DNA of 64,000 nucleotides from Selaginella tamariscina (taxonomy: Eukaryota; Streptophyta; Lycopodiopsida; Selaginellales; Selaginellaceae), in the NCBI GenBank assembly GCA_003024785.1, contig PUQB01000086.1, positions 370,336 to 434,335 of the forward strand, given 5' to 3'. This document shows positions 42,235 through 54,298 of this stretch, piece by piece; within the stretch, counting starts at the first letter, position 1, and every line of letters begins with the position of its first letter. The position numbers and the translations under genes were made by a program. A model generated the notes under the pieces. That model made no database searches and was not told where the DNA came from. It was given only the letters and a program-made list of their open reading frames with translations.

Positions 42235-45200
42235 ATGGAAACTCCACCTCCATGTTTTTTCCGCTATGCATATCAAGGGTTGCAAGTTCCACCAAATCAT
42301 CCAGTTTTCACATTTTCTGCACGAGTGAATGATGTTTCAGTCACAGTACTTGTGGATACAGGATCTAGTATGTCTTCCATAACTACTTCTCTGGCGCATC
42401 GGTGCTCATTACCCTTGAGACGAGCAGATAAGGTCTTGCACATTTTATATGGTAATGGGCAGTCTCGTGCAGTAGTGACTACGCTGGTTATGGGTGCCAA
42501 CTGTAAGTTTCCCTCTGGGTCTCTTAGGGTTGTCCCTTCCCAGGTCTTTGACATCATTCTGGGATGTGATTGGTTAAAGCAGTCGAAAGGTACATGTGAT
42601 TTTTCACTCTCTCCTCCTGTATTACGCTTGGAGTCTGTGTCTTTGCAGTCTGTTCCTTTACGTCCAGAGAAGTTTGTTGCTGTTTGTATCACGCATACAG
42701 CTCCTTTGATTCCGGTCTTGGGGTGGTGTTCATCTCAACAGGTTCAAATGCCGGATCCGTCACCTGAGTGTCGAGCACACTGCATTGAACAACTTAAGAA
42801 ACAGTATGCAAGTTTGTTCAAATTTGATCTGTCCCAAGGTGCACGTGTGAAGACTCGACACTGTATACCCACCGGCAATGCAAAGCCTTTCAAAGTCCCG
42901 GTTCGACGCAGGTCACCAAAGGAGTTATCAGCCATGCGAACAGCTGTTACTGATATGATTGGTAAACGAGTGTGTCGTCCGTCACGGAGTCCATGGGCAT
43001 GTGAACCTCATTTGGTTCCCAAGCCTGATGGATCTCTCCGATTTTGTGTGGATTACCGACCTCTTAACGATGTTACCATCAAAGATGTCTATCCACTTCC
43101 GAACTCTGCCGATCTATTAGATCGTTTGGGTCAGAGTCGATGGTTTACTAAGTTGGATTTGGCATCAGGATATTGGCAGGTTCCTATGGCTGAGGAGGAT
43201 ATTCCAAAAACGGCCTTCCGGACACCATTTGGTCTTTACGAGTTTTTGGTCATGCCTTTTGGATTGACTTCAGCTCCTGCCACCTTTCAACGCATGATGG
43301 ATGAGCTTCTTTCCGATATGCCTGATATCACTGCCGATTTTATCGACGATGTGCTCATTCATGGGTCTGGTTCTTGGGAGGATCACATTCGTGATGTACG
43401 GCGCGTTCTTGATCGATTTCGAGAAGTTGGCCTGAAGTTGAAACTTGAAAAGTGTGTGTTTGGTTCGACCGACACCACTTACTTGGGTTACCGTATATCT
43501 CGAGAGGGTTTACAGGTGGATCCAATGAAGTTGCGAGCTGTTCGAGAGTTCCCTCGTCCCCGTACAGTACAGGAAGTCCAGTTTCTTGGGCACGGTGCAG
43601 TACTTGGGTCGATTCATCGATCATCTCACTGATCGAACTGCCCCTCTTCGGGAGTTAGTTCGTCCACAGGTATCTTTCAGGTGGACTCGCAGGTGTCAGC
43701 AGGCATTTGACCAGTTAAAAGAGTTCCTGACAACTCCACCATTGCTTCAATACCCAGATTTTACTCGTCCGTTCATTTTACGAGTAGATGCCTCAGATGT
43801 TGGTATTGGTGGTGTATTGATGCAAACTGATGCTGTGGATTCTTCAATTCGACACCCGGTGGCTTACATTAGTCGAGTACTCACGCCGGCTGAGCGGAAT
43901 TATTCCACTACTGAAAAAGAATGCCTTGCTGCTGTTTGGGGTTTTGAACGACTTCATGCCTACTTACATGGGAGTGAAACACTTTTGGAGTGTGATCATG
44001 CTTGTCACTTCCTTATTAAAACGGAAGAATTTAGTGGGTCGCGTAGCCAGATGGGCATTACGTCTCCAGGTATATAACTTTAAGGTGGTGCACAGGCCTG
44101 GGCGAACAATGGTGGATGCGGATGCACTTTCTCGAGCACCCCTCTCCGATTCCACTTTGCCTGCTCATGCAGTAGCTGCAGCATTCGGTTTGATACAAGC
44201 CCCTCAGGTATTCGATGCCGACTTACCATCCTTGGAACAGTGGCAGGATGCTCAAAAACATGAACCATGGACGAGGCAATTACGCGATGCGTTTGCAAAT
44301 CCGTCTTCCGAACCTCGGTTTCGACAATATCATGCTCAGTTTCGACTTCAGGATGGTTTATTGTATTTTATTGGGACAAATCCAGAGGACAGATGGCGTT
44401 TGGCTGTACCCTCTACATATGTTCCACACCTTCTTCGAGCATATCATGATTCACCTATTGTTGGAGGTCATCTTGGTCACCAACGAGTGTTGGAGAAGCT
44501 GCACCGATCATTTTATTGGCCAGCATGCGTGGTGATGTGATCAGGTATATTCAAAGTGTCCCACTTGTCAAACTCGGAATTCCTCTACGACTCGGGCCAT
44601 GGGGTGTTGGAATCCATCAATGTCTCTCGCCCTTTTGAGTTAATTGCAGTGGATTTAATGGGACCTTTTCCACGTTCTTCTCAAGGTAACCAGTACATCA
44701 TTGTTGTATCCGATTATTTAACTCGATGGGTGGAGGTTGGTGCTCTTCCGGATGCAACTGCCATGTCAACAGCTTTGTTTCTGTTCGATAATGTGGTTTT
44801 GCAGCATTCTTGTCCAGAGCGGATGTTATCAGACAATGGCCCCGCTTTCATTGCAGAGGTATTCCGAGTGTTGTGTGAGAGGTTAGGGGTAAAACATTCA
44901 TTTGCCTCTCCGTATCATCCACAAACTGATGGTTTGGTGGAGCGATTGAATCGGACCTTCAAGGGTATGATCTCGAAGTATGTGAACTTCAATCACACGG
45001 ACTGGGATTGGTATTTGCGATGTTTGAGATTTGCTTATGTAACAGGCATTCAGAGTTCGATTGGTATCTCTCCATTCAAGGCATTGTATGGATATGATCC
45101 TAAGTTGCCTAGTGAATTGGGGTTATCATCGAATCTGCCACGTGCCGAGGATGCAAAGATGTGGGCTCGACATTTGGATGCTGTTTTGCCTCTTCTGCGT

Positions 45201-45487
45201 GCAGAGTCTGCTGAACATCTTGGTCGAGCTCAAATGCGGCAGCAATCTTCTTACAATGCACGACATCAAATTCCACCAGATTTTGCTGACGGTGACTTAG
45301 TCCTGGTACGTTTTCCCAAGCTGACTGCACCTGGGCTTGCAACTGGTTTATTACACAAGTGGCTTGGTCCCTACCGAGTACTCCGAAAGGTTGGTCCTCA
45401 GGTATATCAAGTAAGTTGGTGGGATCTCATGAGGTTGAGATAGTTCACGTGGTTCGAATGAAACGGTTTTCGTTCGAGACTCGTTGA
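42235..45487 (+). CDS. pol: Retrotransposon Pol: protease, RT, RNase H, integrase
   Basis: Aspartic protease with the active-site triad VLVDTGSSMSSI near 42345 and IILGCDWL near 42553. Reverse transcriptase about 42900-43590: HLVPKPDGSLRFCVDYR, FTKLDLASGYWQ, MPFGLTSAPATFQRMM and the catalytic DFIDDVLI box at about 43337 (FIDD instead of the usual YxDD/FxDD). RNase H about 43740-44140 with RVDASDVGIGGVL and TTEKECLAAVW. Integrase: GGHLGHQRVLEKLHRSFYW (zinc finger, Cys half disrupted), AVDLMGPF, LSDNGPAF and DGLVERLNR give the D, D, E triad. GDLVLVRFPK and KWLGPYRVL follow. I see no chromodomain. Frame breaks near 43585, 44020, 44535 and 45410 make it non-functional as read. Confidence 0.88.
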
Positions 45488-45563
45488 GTACATTTGGTCA
45501 TACCTTAGATGGCCCAGCTCACACGGATCCAGGACCATCAGATCCATCACCATCTACACAGCC

Positions 45564-45579
45564 GCAGAGGGGAGGATAA
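45564..45579 (+). other. Polypurine tract
   Basis: GCAGAGGGGAGGATAA lies directly before the right LTR, in the place where plus-strand DNA synthesis is primed. Confidence 0.75.
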
Positions 45580-45752
45580 TGTAAGATACTGTATATTAAG
45601 TAACATACCGTATATACGCATGTGTATATACACACATGCGTAGTGACACATGTCAATGCCACATGTGTGCCACATGGCAGGTGGTCTCCTGTATATAGCA
45701 GGGTTTTTGTAATTGAATAGCATATGACATCTTGAATATATTTGCTCTTTCA
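45580..45752 (+). repeat. Right LTR
   Basis: Matches the left LTR from TGTAAGATACTGTATATTAA to CTCTTTCA, with point differences and a deletion of about 26 bp in the middle. The divergence shows the insertion is not brand new, if sequence error is not the cause. Confidence 0.9.
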
Positions 45753-46314
45753 CATTATGGATTTTTATTTTGAAATGTAATCCCAAATATGAATTTCATA
45801 AACTTATATTTTAAATTTAAAATTAACCTTAATTTAGCTTTATTTATAAACATATAAATATTTATTTATTAATTTTATGAAAAGATTAAGAATAAACAGA
45901 TCTTTTATTTGTAATGCAATTAACAATTTTGATTGTATAATACAATGTTATACATTGTGAATTAAATTTACAAGGTCTTAAATTCTAATCATTAGTGGGT
46001 TTAATAATATGGACTTTTAATCCTTAAGTTTATTAACTTAATACTTAATGAGTTAACTTAGTTATTATTTTGAACTTCTTAAATTTACTCATTAATTATT
46101 TAACGACTCTTAACTTAATTATTAAACAACTAATTTAATAAATTTATTTTTAAATTAAATCTTTAACCAACTGAATTATTATTTTTAATTATTCATAGGC
46201 TTAACTATTTAATTATTAAACCCTTTTTAACTTCTTAAATTTACTTATGACTAGGCTTAAGTATTTAATAATCTTTAATTATGTTATTATCCTTCTTAAC
46301 TTACCTCGATACCC
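45753..46314. other. AT-rich spacer
   Basis: AT-rich sequence between the retrotransposon and the truncated monooxygenase. It would have to hold the missing 3' exons of that gene, but none can be found. Confidence 0.6.
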
Positions 46315-47127
46315 GTGTTTGCACCGTACCCATCACGATTTGGAGGTAACGTGTGTACTGCATGTCCGGTCTACCTATAGCTTTATAAACCATGCCTCTC
46401 ATATTATCATCGGTTAGCTCCTTCTCAACTTCGTCGAGCAAACGACCGTCCATGTATGTTGTGGCTCCTCAATTGAAACTGCGTAACTCCTGACCTGCAT
46501 AAGCCTTATATATGTATTCTTTTGCATTTCATACACAAACGTACCCCGTGTATTCTTCAAGAGAGGCCCGAAACAAGATACTTCGGACAGTTTGTAAGTA
46601 TCCATGTCCAGTTCGATCAATGCCTAAGGCCTCCCGAACCCGGCTTGTCCATCCGCAGCAACCATGTATTATGCATGTATGTTGTACTCCTCACCACTCT
46701 TACAGTCTCGCACACGAGCAGTGACTCCAGCTGCATCGTCCTATTCATATATATCATACGGTTACACAACACGCACGCACACACACGAACTGAACCATCT
46801 ACCAGCTCTTCAGCTCTTACATACATATCGGATTATATGCAATATATACATATACACATATACATATGTATACACATACCTCTCAACTGTGACTCTCCTG
46901 AGACGGTAGACAGGGGGCACCTGGGGAACTTTGTGATCCAGACCCACGGCTCGGAGGAGCTCCAGCATTCTCGGGGTGCAGCCGATTGCTCGTGGGTGAG
47001 GAGAACTGCCTCCAAGAACTGTTGGCACTCCTTGCCATGACAGAAACAAAGATGATGATAACCCAACTAATCCTCCCCCAATTACAAGCACAGAAGTTGA
47101 ATCTACTCTTGAATTTCCTTTCTCCAT
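46315..47127 (-). pseudogene. 3'-truncated FAD-dependent aromatic monooxygenase
   Basis: Flavoprotein hydroxylase of the phenol/pentachlorophenol monooxygenase-like group (FAD_binding_3). Exon 1 (46880-47127) has the FAD dinucleotide fold VLVIGGGLVGLSSSLFLSW, then SSPHPRAIG. A second segment near 46720-46750 reads DDAAGVTARVRDCKSGEEY. A third carries SRVREALGIDRTGHGYL and SILFRASLEEYTG in shifted frames. The last exon (46315-46378) has GHAVHTLPPN...YGANTGIE, the second FAD-binding (GD-like) motif, ending at a GTAAG donor. Beyond it no exon is found, so about the last third (substrate domain and thioredoxin-like end) is missing. The acidic residue that normally ends the second beta strand (VER-type) is also absent, replaced by VLGG. 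Probably dead. Confidence 0.7.
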
Positions 47128-47148
47128 GAGTGATTCAAATACTTATAT

Positions 47149-47152
<4 letters not shown>

Positions 47153-47186
<34 letters not shown>

Positions 47187-47213
47187 TCTCTCTCTCTCTC
47201 ACACACACACACA
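47153..47213. repeat. GT-CT-CA compound microsatellite
   Basis: (GT)n, then (CT)n, then (CA)n, just upstream of the monooxygenase start on the minus strand. The rest of 47214-47706 is AT-rich with a CA tract at about 47433-47458 and no gene. Confidence 0.9.
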
Positions 47214-47420
47214 ACGACACAACTTTCTAACTAACAAAAGAATTACGTCTTCACTTGATAAGCTACTTGCACAAGTCAACAATCTAAAACTATAATTTAA
47301 TACCCTTTATGGTCCCAACTGTCTATAAAATAATATAAATATAAAGAAAATAATATTGTATCAGTTAGATAATCTGCCTAAACAAATAAAAATCAACCCA
47401 ATTAGTTGATAATATTATAT

Positions 47421-47457
<37 letters not shown>

Positions 47458-47706
47458 TGCACACATATACACATGCACCTGCTGATCTTGTTAGTGGCCG
47501 AGCTGTTTTGAGTCACAGTTGTGTCACACGAACACACACACACACACGGAACGGCATTAGATGCCCAGGTAAGGTAGATTCTTAATGCTTATATAAATAG
47601 CATAAAAATACAAATAAGCCTGAAGTAACGTGGTTTATTCTAAAGAATATAAGAAAAATCTTCAGGCAATACCAGCTAAATTTACACCAAAAAATCGGTA
47701 CATACC

Positions 47707-50700
47707 TCACATATATCTAGAGAGAAAGCCTTGCTTGTGATAAATAAATGGAATTACCGGTACTCTTTTTAAATACATCGAGGGACTGAATGGGTCCAAC
47801 AGTCCGTTTGCTGCTGCTGCCTGTGTTCCCTCCTCAGGCGCTGCAGGGGGTGCCCGTAGCAAGTTTGTCAAGTCCATGCTTGGTGAACAGATCTCTGCTT
47901 GAAACGGCTGCACATACAAACCACGGGTAAGTACCTCAAGTATACTGCTTAGCCGCTAATCACATCCTAAACTGGCTTAAGCCCCCTCGCGTTACGCAAC
48001 CCCCCTCTTATCTTTCAAGTACAAATGCTTGTTCATTACTTCTGTTTTATACAGGTGCCTCTGTATGTATACACATAATTTCATATTATAGCTTATATTA
48101 GCACAGTCATACACGTAGTTTTGCTTGTACCTACAACCATGACACACATGAATGCAAAATAAAAATGAAATGTTAAAAAAAAAAACACACAGAATCATAC
48201 ACGAAGTCAGTGATGTGTGATGTAACATACGAACATATCTAGGTACATCAACTAGAACCCTGTAATGCATAATTACCAAAATAAACAACAAAACTATTAA
48301 TGCTGTGATTAGATTCTTAGTATAATGTTTCTTATTGGTCCCATATTAAACTGATTGCAATGAATGACCTCTCTCTCCATGTATATAATATACATATGTA
48401 TTAAGACCTTCTGCGTGTGATATATGTATATGTTGAATGATGACGTGTGCATAAAGGAGTAACAATAAAAACTTAGCCATAACATACACACGCACACACA
48501 CACACACACATATACACACATATATATAGATAGATAGATAGATACATACATACATACATACAATTTTTTGATAACTAATACTACTTCGGAAAAGCATAAT
48601 GCGTTACCTAAGTTACACAAGGAAGCAGAATGAGTCGCATTTAATAAACGTGCATAGAGCATAGTAAATAGTAAAAAAGTGTTAAATAAATACATGTCAA
48701 GAGGGGGGTCTAGGAGAACTTACGAGGAGCCAGTTGAGCAACGAACCCGATGAGGAGCCACCAGGATTGTCTTCAGACTCTGTTATATTCTCTTTTGAGT
48801 CGTGAGAGAACATATTATCATCCAATCGCATCTTTCGTACTGGAAGAGGAGTCACAACTTGACATCCATTCCTCGCTAACACTTCTTCAGCATCCGAGTA
48901 CGCTGTTGCTGCGTGCTCACTCAGATGCATCATAAGTCCAAGGGCATCGTCACCACCGTCCAACGGCAAGTTCATCCCCTGTTTATAGAACTGTTAACAT
49001 AACAACTTCATTCGTATATACCTAAAAAATAGGTTTGAATTACAATGTGCAATGTCCTTGAATGCAGCCACCTATGTTCATCTACATGTATACAGATCTG
49101 CACCTTCTATAGCATAGTGTTCTATGTGTGTAAGCGTGTGTTATATGCAACCTGAAGAACAGAGGGCGAGCCATCTTTTCCCAAGGCGAGGAACGAGTCT
49201 AACTTCCATGGCGACTTCGAAAGAGGCGACAAATTGCTGAAGAAACGATCACTGCGAACATAATATATGGTGAGTCCCTCCCTCACACACAAATATAAGT
49301 ATGAAAGGCACCTGAAATGTCTTTTGCTAGCTGAGTTCCAGCCGGTCCCGGAGCTCGTCTCGGCCGAACATGCTTCAAACTGATGCCTGAGCCGCCGGTA
49401 ATCTTCCTCCCCGATATCACCCGTCTCACATTGCGAAGCCGTCTTGCACGCTACGTTGTAAGGAGGCGAACCATCCGAAACCTTACCAGCCACTGCACCC
49501 GCCTGAAAAAAATGTCAAATTTACATTATACACACAAAATACATGTAAAATTGTTTATGCTCGTAATCTAGCATGCAAATAAATAAAAGGATACAACACA
49601 CATGCACATACCTCTTGCGTTTCTCCTCCGAAGTAGCAGTATTCATGTCTAAAACCTTAGGCTGACCAAACTTCTTCGCTAAGTCGTTGGCACTACGTGA
49701 GTTTAGTGGACTCAGAAGCTGACGAGGCCTCTTACGGAGAATGGAAGGCGTCCCCGTAAAGCTCTTGGCAGCAGAGCGAAGCTTCTCCTGCGGACTTACG
49801 AAGTTTGAAGGTGAGAAGCTGAACGGTGTCGAGCTGTTCACAAACGGAGGCATGATCATCTTACGGACTCCAAGCGGACTGTACTCCTCGTGTGCCCCGC
49901 TGCTCAAGTCGTAGTTCATGAACGGTAGGTCCGAGGTAGTTAACCGAGGTGGTTCATAGAAGAGAAGCTCCTGTTCCTGTTCAGGATTGCTCTCCTTCTT
50001 TTCTTCCTTTGGACAATCTTCTTGTACAGCTTCAGACTTCGGATCCTCCTCACAGTCCTTCATAACTTCATCAGCTTTTTCCGGTCGAACAGTATTGCTA
50101 TTTTTCGGAGGTTGGGGTGGTCTAGGAACCATCTTCGGAGGAGCAGCAAAACCGTCTTGCTTCGGTAAGAGGAAAGAGTCTTGTCTCGGGACCGAAAGCA
50201 TCTCCGGAGCCTTGAAAGCATCTTGTTGACCTGGAAGCGGAATGTGAGGCATGCCCGGGATGGGCATCAACTCCACATGCTGCCCTGTATTCCTAGCTTC
50301 TTGTTGAAGTTGATATCGTGCCAGTGCCTGAGATGTTACATCATTTGCCGATGCTGGATCAACCTTCTTCTTCATTGTGCTGTTCCAGTGGTTCTTTATG
50401 GAGTTGTCCGTCCTGTAATCACATACGTTATCTTTGCATATGTATGCTAACATAAACTACTTACCGGCCAGGTAGAAACTTTGCAATCTCGGCCCACTTG
50501 TTCCCATAAAGAGAGTGTGCATAAATTAAAGCAAGGTCCTCCTGTTGTGTCCAAGCACTCGTTTTATACCGGGATTGAGATGGTTGTGCCATCTCTCCCG
50601 GCATTGCTTTCCTATACGTCCAGGCAAGTTTTGGGCAATTACTGACCATTTCTTTGCACCGTATTTATTTACTAGCTCTACTATTCTTTCATCTTCCTGT

Positions 50701-51267
50701 AGCACACAAGTAATTATGTATAGTTAAGCAACTGTATACTAAGGGAAAGTAAACACAGAAGTTCTTACCTCTTTAGTCCAAGGACCCTTGACCAAATCCG
50801 GATTTAAAACCTTCTGCCACCGATGTAAACATTGAACATCTGTCCGATCCGTGAAAAACTCAGCTGCGGAAAATAGAAGATTAGCTTAATCTTGATAATA
50901 ACGAATTAAGCATACCTATCTTCTTCCAGTTCTTCCCCTTGAAGCATTGCACGGCCCGCCTCAAGACATCGTCCTAGACACCCATCAAGTCAATAAGGAT
51001 AATCCGCTAATCTGTATGTCTAATAAAGGAAATACCTCTTCGGGAGTCCATCCTCCTTTGGAAGATCGCCTTGTTGGGCCACCAATTCGTCTGTAGAAAA
51101 GCAAATGTGAGGCAAAAGGGAAAATTTACGAAGAAAGTGACATACCCTTGAACAGGAGGCAATTGATTAGTGGCGTCGTCATCTGTATCAGGGCCGGAAG
51201 AACAGATCGAGGAGTGCGGTGGGTCGTCAGTAGTACTGCTGCTACCTTTCACCTTAATTCCTGCCAT
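47707..51267 (-). CDS. MYB3R: Three-repeat MYB transcription factor (MYB3R)
   Basis: Plant R1R2R3-MYBs bind MSA elements (AACGG core) and control G2/M genes such as B-type cyclins. Exons on the minus strand: 51146-51267, 51036-51090, 50926-50973, 50769-50863, 50465-50696, 49612-50412, 49312-49502, 49152-49251, 48724-48979, 47707-47907. R1: GGWTPEE/DDVLRRAVQCFKGKNWKKI, DRTDVQCLHRWQKVLNP; R2: GPWTKEEDERIVELV, WSVIAQNLPGR, QCRERWHNHLNP; R3: AWTQQEDLALIYAHSLYGN, TDNSIKNHWNSTMKKK. C-terminal family motifs: SPLGVRKMIMPP, SAAKSFTGTPSILRKR, SPWKLDSFL and DDALGLMMHLSEHAATAY. One frame break near 50570, between R2 and R3, where one base is missing before KTSAWTQ. Stop at 47707. Whether activator or repressor type is not clear. 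Confidence 0.92.
48491..48560. repeat. CA/TA/GATA microsatellite cluster
   Basis: CA tracts, then TA, then GATA and CATA repeats in the last MYB3R intron (47908-48723). The rest of that 0.8-kb intron shows no other exon. Confidence 0.8.
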
Positions 51268-51564
51268 TTAATTGCTAAAGCTGCAAATTGTGACTTCTAA
51301 AGCGCCGATTCTGCTCTAACATAGCGCGATAGCTTCTCAAGAACACACGAAATCGGCGACAATCTCAAGAACACAAGAAATCCACGACAGCCTCAGAACA
51401 CATGAAATCTACATCTAATCTCCTGCAAATCTTCATCGCTGCATCTGGGAGCGGTCTACCTTACTTCCTCGTAGCCGCATCATCCTCGCCGCATCCCTAC
51501 GCAAATTATTGAAACCCTACAAAGATCCTCGCTTGAAGCCCTAGAGAGCTAGCTCAATGGCATA

Positions 51565-51701
51565 TCCAACGGTGGTTGATTCCAGATCCAACGGTGACGA
51601 TTCGAACGCTTCGAATATATAGAACGGTATTGCTCGGCGTGACGGCCAGTGACGCTCCAGTTGACGGGCTTTTTTGACAAGGGTATTTTAAGCAACGGTT
51701 A
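51565..51701 (-). promoter_or_regulatory. AACGG (MSA-like) cluster upstream of MYB3R
   Basis: TCCAACGGTGG at 51565, TCCAACGGTGA at 51587, GAACGGT near 51621 and GCAACGGTTA near 51692 share the AACGG core of the mitosis-specific activator element that MYB3R proteins bind. They are read on the plus strand, 300-430 bp upstream of the MYB3R start. Auto- or cross-regulation is inference. Confidence 0.5.
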
Positions 51702-51759
51702 CCTGCCCGGACATATTCCCTTCTTTCTCAATGAATATACCGCTTTTAAAAAGGGTTAA

Positions 51760-51940
51760 AGTTACAAATTTTGAACGTTGGCGTGTTTAGGTCAAACTCG
51801 TTAATTCTTGATTAGGATTAATTAAAACGTGGTTTAGACGGCGTTTAGTGCCTTTCTAACGCATCCAGATCGTCCGTTGGATCGTCAACGGAGACATCTG
51901 TCGAATTGTGTACCGCTGATTCCGCATCTCAAAGAAATTA
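51760..51940 (-). pseudogene. Stray copy of the UBA5 last exon and 3' flank
   Basis: 51760-51940 matches 54243-54418 over about 180 bases (shared TTACAAATTTTGAACGTTGG, AACGTGGTTTAGACGGCG, CTTTCTAACGCATCCAGATC). On the minus strand it retains DDLDALER of the UBA5 tail, then lacks a short piece present in the parent (QLQAL) and reaches a stop. Nothing else of UBA5 is here, so it is a duplicated fragment beside the MYB3R promoter. Confidence 0.85.
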
Positions 51941-54298
51941 GTATTCTTAGTTATCAAAGATTATCCTATATCTTATATCTGTGCACAGAGTGTAAATGTA
52001 TAAATATAGCACGTAAACGGAGATTTATTTAAACTAACAGAAAGTGCGACTGTGTGTGTACACGGTTTATTAAGTTTGCATTAATTAATAAACAAAATTG
52101 AGTTATCTTTGTAATGTGAACATGAGATAGTTAAGTCAAACTTGATTAGGTTTTATCATTTAACTATACTTAATTAAACTTGAGTTAATTTAATTACTTT
52201 ACTCGTAATTAATCAATTGTAATGTGAAGAAAAAAAATTAATTAAGTGTTACTAGGGTATTTGTATTCTCTATTGTAAACTAGATTTTTTAGTTTTCAGA
52301 CTTAATAATCATTAAAACTATAGAAATTAGTTATTTCAAATTTATTTGATTATAATTTTAAATTAACATTTACAGCTCAAGAAGTTGTTTTTTAATTATT
52401 AATCAATTAAACTTGAAATTATTTCATTAAGTTTTCTTAATAGGAAATTTTTAAATTTTCAAGTTTATGTTGTATTGTTTTACTTTATATTTCAAAATGC
52501 ATCGTATTACCTTTAATTTATAACATCGGATATATATGTATCTCAATTCATACAACAAATGAAGTTATTAACCACTATCATTTACTACATTAAATATTTT
52601 ATAATGAGATGTATATTGAAGTATCAGTTGTTTAATTTTAAAATAAATCAATGTTAATGCAATAAAATAACATCCTTTACTTTTATTATAAAATAAGTAT
52701 ATATCCTTTAAAATACCATATTTTAAATATTCAATGTTTAAAGAAATCTTATTAATCAAATTTAAATTTTGCACTTGAGTGTCCATTTATTCATTGTTAT
52801 TAGGGCAAATAAAAAATGAAAATATTAATGTTAAAGCCTTTTTTAAAATAAAAAATTAACAAAAATAAATAAAATTGATCAACAAACTATAAGAATAATT
52901 GTATATATGAAAATTAATGCTTATTAATGCAAAACGAATTAACCATGTGTAATACAAAGTTTTATATGTTTTAATAAAGGTTATCATTAACGATTCTCAT
53001 GTTATTTTTTTAATTGTTTTTAATTAATTCAACTTTTTACATAAATTTAAATAAATGAATATTTAAATTGTTAAATTTTTACCAAAAGGGCTAATATGTA
53101 ACAACAAGTGGTTGTAAAGTGGCTATTTAATATTGATTATTAAAGTTTTTATTTGAAAAACTAACACATAACAACACATAGTTATTAAGTAATCAGATAA
53201 CACCATACTTCTTTTTTTTTTTTTTAATATCTTATCACGATTATTTTTTTATTATTAATTTATCACAATATGAATTAATATAATTGCTAACATATAATGC
53301 ATTTTATAAATTTCTTATAAATTTTATGTTCAATGAAATTATTATTAAGTTATTATGATTATAATAAGAAGATACATTATTACACAAAGACAATCATGAA
53401 AAACATTATAAATTTTTCAAAGGCTTTTTACTTTAAAATATTCATTCATAAGTTGTTCTAACTATTAATATTTCTTAAACTTATAAAACTTAATATAAAT
53501 ATTAATTAAATAACTTAAACATACATATTAATTTATAATAAATAATATTATTAAAACATTAGCATAATTAATTTTTAAAACTGTATAAACATAAATAGTA
53601 TTAGTTACATTATAATAAGGCCTCCAAGTTTCATCATCTTTATAAATATTATCATTATTGAAATATCACAATATTGTATAATTAAAAAATAAATAATAAT
53701 TATCAATTTCTTATCTTAAGACTTATAAAAATGTACTATAAAATTTAACATTCAAAACTTAAAAGAAACATTTTTTAATGTATTTTTTTAATAAAATATA
53801 TAATTAAAATTTAAAATGTTATTGTCAGAACTATTATTGTTTTTAAGTGTGATACTTAATTAAAATAGGGTTGAATTGCAGTTTGTGGTGTTTTAGTATG
53901 TTTAACTTTATAATTAATTTATTTATTTTTTTTTCAATTTCTTTTCTTATAATACTCTTAACATTTCAAAAGATGTAACTATTTTATGTTATGAAATAAG
54001 ATAGATAATGTTCATTAAATCTATTTTTTTTTTATATATTTAAGCTGTTTTAATATATTACTGTAGAAATAAAAAGATTTTTACTTCGTGTGTTATTTAT
54101 TTAAATTGAAATATTAAAAATCTATATTAAAAGTGTTTTGAGTCAATAATAACTTACTTTCTATAAATGTTTTATTAAGCACCTAATAAATTAACAAAGT
54201 TAAAGATTAAGTATAATAAATCAGAAATGTTATCATCCACCAATTTACAAATTTTGAACGTTGGTGTGTTTAAGTTAACTCATTAATATTCATTAAGA
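51941..54298. other. AT-rich spacer
   Basis: About 2.3 kb of AT-rich sequence with no exon-like segment, lying between the two copies of the UBA5 3' end. Confidence 0.6.

Larger units (their letters stand above)
40886..45752 (+). mobile_element. Ty3-type LTR retrotransposon, full length, frame-broken
   Basis: About 4.87 kb, with LTRs of 199 bp (left) and 173 bp (right), both TG...CA, flanked by CATT on each side (target-site duplication of 4, or 5 as ACATT). Order is gag, protease, reverse transcriptase, RNase H, integrase; integrase after RNase H is the Ty3/Gypsy order. Polyprotein frames are broken at several points (near 41280, 41790, 43585, 44020 and 44535). It sits 120 bp upstream of the PPR start codon, in opposite orientation. 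Confidence 0.92.
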
